Origin: Nitrososphaeraceae archaeon
GTDB taxonomy: Archaea > Thermoproteota > Nitrososphaeria > Nitrososphaerales > Nitrososphaeraceae
DNA length: 16,806 nucleotides
Reading direction: 5' to 3'
NCBI GenBank assembly: GCA_025936955.1
Contig: JAICSL010000009.1
Location: forward strand, 1 to 16,806
Below, piece by piece: positions 6,101 through 12,350 of the stretch (the first letter of the stretch is position 1; every line of letters starts with the position of its first letter). The translations under genes were made by a program, and so were the position numbers. The notes beneath the pieces were generated by a model, which saw nothing but the letters and a program-made list of their open reading frames with translations, searched no databases and was not told the DNA's origin.

Positions 6101-7231
6101 ATGCCTGCACTTAATTTAACTGAAGATTCGATACAATATTTGAGAAAGTCTAATCAATACCATGGTGGCAATATTGATGTTAGATACATTGAGGTAACTT
6201 CCAGTAATAAAGCTACAATTTTACTAGCAGATAGAAAACTGTCGCTAGTCATGGAATTAAAGGATAATTCGAAAACGACCTTTGATGAAGCAATAGGCTT
6301 GTCAACTTATTCAAGCAGCAGACCTGGTGTTTTATCATATTTTTCAATATTTGAAAACTTATGGATTCAAACGGAATTGTATCAACAAGTTAAAGAAGCA
6401 CGTGATTCTTTATCACATTCAAATAAAAAACTTGAAGAAGCAAATGAACAGCTAAAGCTTCAAGATAAAATTCAAAAAGAATTCGTTAATGTAGCGGCTC
6501 ATGAGCTAAGAACTCCCATAGTGCCAATACTTAATTTAAGTGAGCTACTCTATTCTAGGCTCAAGAAAAGAGATATAGGGAGAAGCGGACGACTACAACA
6601 AATACAACAAGAACAACAAATGATGCAAGTAATAATAAGAAATGCGTACAGACTGCATCAGCTTACAGAAGATATCTTGGATGTAACTAAAATAGAAAGC
6701 AAATCACTTAAACTTAAAAAGGAATTATTCGATCTTAGTGATACAGCATCCAATATTATAAATGATTTGAAGATCGATAGTAACATTAGATTATTGTACA
6801 AAGTCAGTCAAAGTACTGATAATGATAAAAATATCTTCATGGTATATGCAGATAAAGGAAGGATTACTCAAGTTATCTCTAATCTTTTAAGCAATGCAAT
6901 TAAATTTACAAAACAAGGTACAATAACCATAACCATAAACACTGATAATCTAGATAATAATGAACTCATAATCAGCATAAAAGATAGTGGATCTGGAATA
7001 GATCCTGAGATACTGCCAAGGTTATTTGAAAAATTTGTTACAAAATCAGACCAAGGAACAGGGCTTGGCTTATATATTTCCAAAAATATTGTAGAATCTC
7101 ACGGTGGAAGAATATGGGCACAAAACAATATGTTAGATCAAAAGGGATGTACTTTCTGGTTTACCATACCTGTTGCTGATCTACATCAACATAATATGTC
7201 TCATGGTAGTAGTGATAGGGGCAAGAATTAG
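6101..7231 (+). CDS. Histidine kinase, C-terminal part (end of sensor, coiled coil, kinase core)
   Basis: Same frame as the sensor fragment ending at 6052. The first available ATG is 6101 (a TTG precedes it at 6098); translation of this part alone is uncertain. It contains the end of the last sensor repeat (LVMELKDNSKTTFDEAIGLS, then SYFSIFENLW), a coiled coil (about SLSHSNKKLEEANEQLK) and the H-box VAAHELRTPI with His near residue 134. The ATP-binding domain has N-box QVISNLLSNAIKFT, G1 DSGSGID, F-box LFEKF and G2 GTGLGLYISKNIVE. All catalytic motifs are present. There is no membrane segment, so it is a cytosolic kinase. A 23-residue polar His-rich tail follows the last strand. The stop at 7229-7231 is one base before the response regulator ATG, so the two are cotranscribed. 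The likely substrates are that regulator and possibly the receiver domains of the neighbouring cyclases. Confidence 0.8.
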   Translation: MPALNLTEDSIQYLRKSNQYHGGNIDVRYIEVTSSNKATILLADRKLSLVMELKDNSKTTFDEAIGLSTYSSSRPGVLSYFSIFENLWIQTELYQQVKEARDSLSHSNKKLEEANEQLKLQDKIQKEFVNVAAHELRTPIVPILNLSELLYSRLKKRDIGRSGRLQQIQQEQQMMQVIIRNAYRLHQLTEDILDVTKIESKSLKLKKELFDLSDTASNIINDLKIDSNIRLLYKVSQSTDNDKNIFMVYADKGRITQVISNLLSNAIKFTKQGTITITINTDNLDNNELIISIKDSGSGIDPEILPRLFEKFVTKSDQGTGLGLYISKNIVESHGGRIWAQNNMLDQKGCTFWFTIPVADLHQHNMSHGSSDRGKN

Positions 7232-7232
7232 C

Positions 7233-7622
7233 ATGATAAACGAAAAAAACAAAATCCTCCTTGTTGATAACGAAGTTGATATTGCCTACACTTTATCTAG
7301 TGTTTTGCAAGATAATGGATTTGAAGCTGATGCATTTACTGATCCTGTCTTAGCATTAACAAGTTATAAGGCTGATTTTTATGATCTTATAATTCTTGAT
7401 ATAAAGATGCCAGTAATGTATGGCTTTGAACTTTGTAGGAAAATAAGAGAAATTGATCCCAAAGTCAAGATATGTTTTCTTACTGCTAGTGAAATGTTTT
7501 ATGAAGAATATAGAGAAGTAAGGTCTAAAGTGAGCGACAAAATAGGTGAAGAATTATTTATTCAAAAACCAATGAAAAATGAAACCTTGATGCGGAAAAT
7601 AAAAGAAATAATTAATTCGTAG
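7233..7622 (+). CDS. Single-domain response regulator (CheY-like)
   Basis: 129 residues from ATG 7233, one base after the kinase stop. A longer frame from 7173 lies inside the kinase gene, and its extra 20 residues precede the first REC strand, so it is rejected. The receiver domain starts at KILLVDNEVDIAYTL. Asp12 is kept, but the second pocket residue is Asn13 where Asp is usual. The acceptor is Asp56 (LIILDIKMP), with Thr in FLTAS and Lys in IQKPM. There is no output domain, so it must signal by protein contact or act as a phosphate relay or sink. The Asn13 substitution may weaken Mg2+ binding. It resembles the receiver remnant at 2994-3240 (ADFYDLIILDIKM against ADIYNLLWLDIKM). Confidence 0.9.
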   Translation: MINEKNKILLVDNEVDIAYTLSSVLQDNGFEADAFTDPVLALTSYKADFYDLIILDIKMPVMYGFELCRKIREIDPKVKICFLTASEMFYEEYREVRSKVSDKIGEELFIQKPMKNETLMRKIKEIINS

Positions 7623-7642
7623 AATAACATGGATTAGTAAAC

Positions 7643-7650
7643 TTTTTTTT
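7643..7650 (+). terminator. Poly-T tract after the response regulator
   Basis: Eight T (7643-7650) follow the stop of the regulator by about 20 bases, in the 64-bp gap between convergent genes; a second T-rich patch (7674-7678) follows. Oligo-T tracts terminate archaeal transcription without a hairpin. Confidence 0.45.
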
Positions 7651-7686
7651 GTTACGTAGAATATGGCAAGTCTTTTTCTATATCTA

Positions 7687-8862
7687 TTATCCGGATAAAA
7701 CTGATCTTATTTTATAGATATACTGATCCTTTGTAACTGGTTTTTTTATTAGATCGTGCTCGGCTGAAAAGTTAGGGAGCACACTTGCTATCTCATCTCC
7801 CATTATGTCAAGAGCGGTGACAAAAATTATCTTTACATTAGGGTTCAGGGCTTTAAACTTGTAATATATCTGAAATCCATTAACATCAGGCATTCTAACA
7901 TCAAGTAAGATCAATTTGTAATAAAGCGGATCCAGATGAGAAAAATGCCGGAATGCTTTCCTTGGGTCTGTAAAAGCGTCCACATTATATCCTTCTTCAT
8001 TTAAAATAGATTTGTAAGTAAAGATTATGTCCGATTCATCGTCAATTAAAAGGATATTTTTTGGTTTGTTTTCTTGTTGCTTTATCTGCCCTCTTTCTTT
8101 TTCTTGTTTTTTAGGCTCCATTTTTTTTTCTTCTTGCAATTGGATCGCATTTTCGTTACCAGCATCTTGAATTGCAGTAATGTTATTGTTATTGTTATAG
8201 TTCGTATATTTATTGACGAGTGAATAGATTGGATAAGCCTGTTTTAATCCCGTGATAGAATATTCTCCTGCCCTTTTAAAATCGTAATCATCATCAAACG
8301 ATGAGGTTGATAAAGAAGAAGTTAAAAAAGATTTTAAGACCTGGTATAAGTCATTTCCTATGACCATACCATTTGGTGGAGCTTTTGAATTTATTTTGGC
8401 ACACAAATCCAGAACAGGGCCAAAAAGGTCATATGTGTGCAGATTTGATGATTTGCCCATAATAGTTTTACCATAATCAGCGCTAATTCTATAGCTAACA
8501 GCTGGTAACTTCATTTTAAACATTTCAGAATTGACAAATTTAAATGCCGCCATCATAGTTATACAACACTCAATAACGTTCCTAAAGGCAGATCTATTAT
8601 CAGGATCAGAAGTTTGAGGGAAATAATAAATTAAACTATCTCCAACATTTTTTATTATGATGCCGCCATACTTTTTGATAATAGCAGACATTGAATTTAG
8701 AAATATTGAATAGTATTTTCTAACTTTATCTGGAAGAGTAGCAATTTTACTGATAACTTTTGTAGATTCTATCATATCAATATAGCATACACAGTAAGAA
8801 TCAGACCGGTCAAGGAAGGATATTTCTTCATTAGTCATAATTATACCTTGATTACTACCCAT
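7687..8862 (-). CDS. Class III adenylate cyclase-like domain fused to C-terminal receiver domain
   Basis: A 391-residue soluble paralogue of 3639-4817. The cyclase domain covers about 20-217, a charged Asn/Lys/Gln linker about 218-266, and a receiver domain 267-391. Both metal-binding Asp are present: Asp29 in CYIDMIES and Asp75 in IKNVGDSLIYYF. The purine-site pair is Lys71 and Asp145 (YDLFG), which points to ATP over GTP. The transition-state Asn is replaced by Asp152 (VLDLCAKINS) and the Arg by Lys156. The receiver is complete: Asp274-Asp275-Glu276, acceptor Asp321 in LLDVRMP, Thr349 and Lys374. The catalytic domain precedes the receiver, the reverse of the common REC-cyclase order. ATG 8862 starts MGSNQGIIMTNEEIS; ATG 8838 (MTNEEIS) is an alternative. 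It faces the kinase at 9346, its probable phosphodonor. It is the better candidate of the two cyclases for real activity, perhaps as a heterodimer with the other. Confidence 0.9.
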   Translation of the reverse strand: MGSNQGIIMTNEEISFLDRSDSYCVCYIDMIESTKVISKIATLPDKVRKYYSIFLNSMSAIIKKYGGIIIKNVGDSLIYYFPQTSDPDNRSAFRNVIECCITMMAAFKFVNSEMFKMKLPAVSYRISADYGKTIMGKSSNLHTYDLFGPVLDLCAKINSKAPPNGMVIGNDLYQVLKSFLTSSLSTSSFDDDYDFKRAGEYSITGLKQAYPIYSLVNKYTNYNNNNNITAIQDAGNENAIQLQEEKKMEPKKQEKERGQIKQQENKPKNILLIDDESDIIFTYKSILNEEGYNVDAFTDPRKAFRHFSHLDPLYYKLILLDVRMPDVNGFQIYYKFKALNPNVKIIFVTALDIMGDEIASVLPNFSAEHDLIKKPVTKDQYIYKIRSVLSG

Positions 8863-9021
8863 TTAACTTTTTTAAAAAAGAACAATTTCAATATAACTAC
8901 TAAACATTTTAACTGCCTCTTATTCATTCTGCAAACAGGAGAAGTATCATCAATCATGCAGCTTCGAACTGAAGTGTATTTTTATGATAGGATATGACTT
9001 GAGGTCTGAAGCCAGGTTATT

Positions 9022-9237
9022 ATGCTATGTTCTGTCGTTGGAGGATTAGTTGTACTATGCACTTGTACCAATTTTACTTATCATATCTATTACTATAGTA
9101 GATTCCATGATCTAGAACCTGAACTTAAGCCTATCATCATTATGACAGGAGCATGCTGTAACAACGATATTATCATTTATGAGGAAGATAAAGATCAATG
9201 GAAAACTCATTACTCCATTCTTATGAAGTCAAAATAA
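9022..9237 (+). CDS. Doubtful small ORF, possibly a degenerate receiver fragment
   Basis: 71 codons from ATG 9022. The N-terminus is hydrophobic and Cys-rich (MLCSVVGGLVVLCTCTNF). The middle, YYYSRFHDLEPELKPIIIMT, loosely resembles the helix-strand of a receiver domain (compare LYYRMKAINPDIKILFVSA), but the acceptor-Asp part is absent and the end (IIIYEEDKDQWKTHYSIL) matches nothing I know. It may be debris of a receiver gene, a small membrane peptide or a chance frame. Confidence 0.25.
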   Translation: MLCSVVGGLVVLCTCTNFTYHIYYYSRFHDLEPELKPIIIMTGACCNNDIIIYEEDKDQWKTHYSILMKSK

Positions 9238-9311
9238 TTTAACGTTACAATATTGAGTTATAATTATAAAATCTGCTTGAGTTTTGATCCGAAATCTTCT
9301 TCTTTATTGCT

Positions 9312-9320
9312 TATCTTATA
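9312..9320 (+). promoter_or_regulatory. TATA-like box of the second kinase gene
   Basis: TATCTTATA lies about 25-34 bases before the TTG start at 9346, which fits a leaderless or nearly leaderless transcript. The same nine bases occur before the paralogous kinase gene at 5370-5378. Confidence 0.5.
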
Positions 9321-9345
9321 AGGAACCTATGTATGTTTTATTGTA

Positions 9346-11493
9346 TTGACCATTAGTCCTCTTCCGCTAAGATCTCCAGAAAAGAGATCTGAGATATTAT
9401 ATGGAGTAGAGAATGCTGTAGGAAGAGGTGTCTATTTCATGTCTAATGTGAAGGAGAAGATGGATATTTATTTTGATTATAAAGCTCCATCTATAGTAGT
9501 AGAAGTACAAGAATATAAGAATGGATATATGGATATAAGAAAAAGAGGAGGAAGAATAAGAGCTTTTACTGAAATTACAAAGGACAATATTGCTTATTGT
9601 AAGGAGCTGATTAAATTAGTTGATGATCTGCGTCATTTGAACGGAGTCAAAGGAGGATTAGCCGTTAGTGAATCAGAATATATGGCTACTACAGTTTTAG
9701 AGGAAGCAAAGCCTCTGACACAAGTAATCTATAGTAATGTTAAAGAAGTGGTAGAACAGGCTCAATACATCTATGATACTCTATGGAATACCGCTATTCC
9801 AGCTGAAGTGAAGATAAGAGAAATAGAAGAAGGATTATTGCCTGTTAGCACAAGATTATTACAAAATCGAGACGAAATTATCCAAGAAATACAACGACTA
9901 AACAATAGTGCAAATAAGCTGTCAATTTGCTCAGCATTTGGTGGAATGCAAATGAGCTACAACTATTTCTTTGACTCGTTCAAGAGGATGCTTGACAGAT
10001 CAACAGATGTAAGTGAGAATAACGAAGGTGGTGATGATGGTGGATTAAGGTGGCTTATTAATATAGACAAATATAATCTAAGTCTGAGTAAAATATTTCT
10101 AGAATCTGGAATACAAATAAGACATATCAAAAATATGCCTCCGATGAATTTTGGTGTATCAGATAAAGAGGTGGCTCTTACAATAGAGAAGATGGAAGGT
10201 GGTAACATAGGTCAGAATTTCTTGATTAGTAACGAACCTTTGTATGTAGATCATTTCAATTCATTGTTCGAAGAATTATGGAAAAATGGTATTGACGCTA
10301 AGGGGAGGATAAAAGATATCGAACAAGGTGTTGACCTGGCAGATATTGAAGTCATACCAAGCTCATCTAATGCGCAGGACAAGTACTTGAATACTTTAAG
10401 ATCAGCATTAGAAGAGATACTTTTGATATTTCCTACTACGAATGCTCTTATACGTCAGGAGAAGATAGGTGTAATTGAGTTAGCAAAAGAAGCAGTCAAT
10501 GAACGAAATGTAAAAGTTAGAATATTGATGCCTTCAAATATCTTAATCGATCAGAATATAATAAAGCCACTACAACATTTTCCTAGTCAGATTGATGTTA
10601 GGTACTTTGAACAAACATCAGAGACCAAGGCCACTATGTTGGTGGTAGATAAAAAAGCTTCATTAGTAATGGAGTTGACAGACGATTCAAAGACAACTTT
10701 TATTGAAGCTATAGGATTATCAACCTATTCTAACAGTAAAGCAGGTGTTTTATCTTATGTGGCACTATTTGAGAATTTATGGGTTCAGTCTGATTTATAT
10801 GAACAGTTAAAAATCCATGACAAAATGCAGAAAGACTTTATCAATATAGCAGCTCATGAACTGCGTACTCCTATTCAACCTATCCTTGGGCTAACAGAAA
10901 TTGTTCGCTCCCGTACAAGAAATACTGATGATGCAAAATTACTAGAAATTGTTATCAGGAATGCAAAGAGACTTCATCGACTCACGGAGGATATATTGGA
11001 TGTTAGTAAAATTGAAAGCCAATCGTTATACCTGAGAAAAGAACGATTCAATCTAATTGAGATAATCAATAATGCCATTACAGATTCTGCCAATCAAATC
11101 AAAAAGGAATCCAAAGAGAATATAATGTTAGAATTAGTCTCTAAGGAAGACATATTCATAGAATCAGATAGAAACAGGATTTATCAAGTGATTGTAAATC
11201 TTTTAAATAATGCTATTAAATTTACAAAGGAAGAAGGTGTCATTATTATAACAGCAAAAAGAAAAGATAATCATGTTATAGTAAGTGTAACTGATAATGG
11301 TCAAGGTATTGATCCAGACATATTACCAAGACTATTTACAAAATTTACTACAAATGCTGAAGTAGGTGGTACTGGGCTTGGTTTGTTCATATCTAAAAAT
11401 ATTGTAGAAGCTCATGGTGGTAGAATGTGGGCTGAGAATAATAAAGATGATAAAGGTGCTACTGTTGCATTTGACTTACCATTGACCGGATAG
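9346..11493 (+). CDS. Soluble histidine kinase with three PLD/TrmB-like sensor repeats
   Basis: 715 residues, no membrane segment. Three related sensor units cover about 15-163, 175-328 and 345-485. The first two share a scheme: N-x-x-x-x-K segment, RHL/RHI, a vS(E/D)xE motif, a YSN or SNEP strand, an LW helix and the end (K/R)I(R/K)(E/D)IE(E/Q)G. The third ends FIEAIGLSTYSNSKAGVLSY then FENLW. This pattern recalls the phospholipase-D-like sensor domain of TrmB regulators (inference). The kinase core has H-box AAHELRTPIQP (His504), N-box QVIVNLLNNAIKFT, G1 DNGQGID, F-box LFTKF and G2 GGTGLGLFISK; all motifs are intact. TTG 9346 is supported by the TATA-like box upstream and by the same TTGAC start in the paralogue. 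No regulator gene follows, so the divergent cyclase-REC protein (7687-8862) or the regulator at 7233 is the likely phospho-acceptor. The ligand is unknown. Confidence 0.93.
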   Translation: MTISPLPLRSPEKRSEILYGVENAVGRGVYFMSNVKEKMDIYFDYKAPSIVVEVQEYKNGYMDIRKRGGRIRAFTEITKDNIAYCKELIKLVDDLRHLNGVKGGLAVSESEYMATTVLEEAKPLTQVIYSNVKEVVEQAQYIYDTLWNTAIPAEVKIREIEEGLLPVSTRLLQNRDEIIQEIQRLNNSANKLSICSAFGGMQMSYNYFFDSFKRMLDRSTDVSENNEGGDDGGLRWLINIDKYNLSLSKIFLESGIQIRHIKNMPPMNFGVSDKEVALTIEKMEGGNIGQNFLISNEPLYVDHFNSLFEELWKNGIDAKGRIKDIEQGVDLADIEVIPSSSNAQDKYLNTLRSALEEILLIFPTTNALIRQEKIGVIELAKEAVNERNVKVRILMPSNILIDQNIIKPLQHFPSQIDVRYFEQTSETKATMLVVDKKASLVMELTDDSKTTFIEAIGLSTYSNSKAGVLSYVALFENLWVQSDLYEQLKIHDKMQKDFINIAAHELRTPIQPILGLTEIVRSRTRNTDDAKLLEIVIRNAKRLHRLTEDILDVSKIESQSLYLRKERFNLIEIINNAITDSANQIKKESKENIMLELVSKEDIFIESDRNRIYQVIVNLLNNAIKFTKEEGVIIITAKRKDNHVIVSVTDNGQGIDPDILPRLFTKFTTNAEVGGTGLGLFISKNIVEAHGGRMWAENNKDDKGATVAFDLPLTG

Positions 11494-11760
11494 CTATCTA
11501 ACACGGTACTTAAAATAATAAATTCAAATTTCTAACATCGGGGTGGTAAAATTTGGGTCAGATCTTGTGACTTGCATTCCACCACTATCACCAAACCTGC
11601 AAATTATTTGTCTCATTCATTAATTAAATATTGACCATTGAACATTGAACACCAGAAAATATCATTCACTTATCGCTTCAATGAAAGATTGTTGGAATTA
11701 TCAATGCTACTAGATCTGCGTTTTAGCTATACTAAATATTGTTGGACATGCTGAAATTGT

Positions 11761-11780
11761 GTAATATTCTAGGATATTAC
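11761..11780. repeat. 20-bp palindrome
   Basis: GTAATAT and ATATTAC flank a six-base centre (tctagg), a perfect 7-bp inverted repeat. It is isolated in the spacer; it could be a binding site or a weak hairpin. Confidence 0.4.
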
Positions 11781-12045
11781 AGAGCTATCTTGTTACTGTG
11801 TGTAAAGATTTATCATTTCTAAATAAAAGCATAATAAACATTAGAAATACATCAAGAAATACCTATCATAGTTTAACAAAATAACAATATAGGAAACTAG
11901 GAAATATTATTCGCAAACAGCGATAGTGAGAAAACTTGAGGGCAATTAGAGTAGAAATGCAGAGAAATCGCAGTAACAAGAACAGAATATGAGTAAACTA
12001 TGATGAATAATAACTGGCAATATTATGAAATTAGTTAAGGAAGTT

Positions 12046-12055
12046 CTTTTATATG
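12046..12055 (+). promoter_or_regulatory. TATA-like box before small ORF
   Basis: cttttatatg is centred about 30 bases before the TTG at 12081, the spacing expected for a leaderless archaeal transcript. This supports the small ORF being expressed. Confidence 0.45.
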
Positions 12056-12080
12056 TTGAATTTGTAATAGGTATATTGAT

Positions 12081-12284
12081 TTGTATACAGGAAATGATGT
12101 ATCTCAACTTACATTAAAAAGATATAAGAGATATCTAAAAGAAGAAGAAAAGAAGAAAAGAAATCCAAAATGGATTCATGATATTATTGCTGCTATATTG
12201 ATGCTAATAAAATTGGTAACTAATGCTTTGGAAAAAGCTTATATAAAAAAGAAACATGTATCTGAAAAAATATCTGTTGAATAA
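12081..12284 (+). CDS. Small charged protein with one hydrophobic helix, function unknown
   Basis: 67 residues from TTG 12081, not recognised. A basic N-terminal half (LTLKRYKRYLKEEEKKKRN) is followed by a hydrophobic, possibly amphipathic or membrane-associated stretch (IIAAILMLIKLVTNALEKAY, about residues 35-54) and a basic tail. A well-placed TATA-like box and A-rich codon use like the neighbours favour a real gene. The amidase gene follows 66 bases later on the same strand with its own TATA-like stretch (atttatag, about 12340-12347), so they need not be one operon. Confidence 0.45.
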   Translation: MYTGNDVSQLTLKRYKRYLKEEEKKKRNPKWIHDIIAAILMLIKLVTNALEKAYIKKKHVSEKISVE

Positions 12285-12350
12285 TAATCATCATCTAAAG
12301 TTATTGAGTTAAACTATTAGTCTGTTTCAAATAATAGGATTTATAGATCC

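Larger units (their letters stand above)
8863..9345. other. Divergent spacer between second cyclase-REC and second kinase
   Basis: It holds the promoters of both divergent genes and one doubtful small ORF (9022-9237). A palindromic AT patch (ttttttaaaaaa, near 8869-8880) lies just upstream of the cyclase ATG. Nothing else was recognised. Confidence 0.5.
11494..12080. other. Long spacer after the second kinase gene
   Basis: No gene was recognised on either strand. At 11536-11562 the plus strand encodes HRGGKIWVR in a frame closed just upstream, resembling the (A)HGG(R/K)(I/M)W end of a kinase; it may be a scrap of another kinase copy. A 7-base tandem (cattgaa twice, 11636-11649) and a palindrome at 11761-11780 are the other structures. 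A TATA-like box for the next ORF is at 12046-12055. Confidence 0.5.

Noticed and set aside
7173..7232. Longer start for the response regulator inside the kinase gene
   Set aside because: The extra 20 residues lie before the first REC strand, overlap the kinase coding sequence and are not needed for the fold; ATG 7233 fits exactly.
9963..10208. Minus-strand 81-codon ORF inside the second kinase gene
   Set aside because: It is antisense to a well-conserved sensor repeat and has no promoter or family resemblance.
11494..12080. tRNA or other stable RNA gene in the long spacers
   Set aside because: No T-loop-like GGTTCRAATCC sequence or cloverleaf-compatible arms were found by eye in any of the gaps; a covariance search would settle it.
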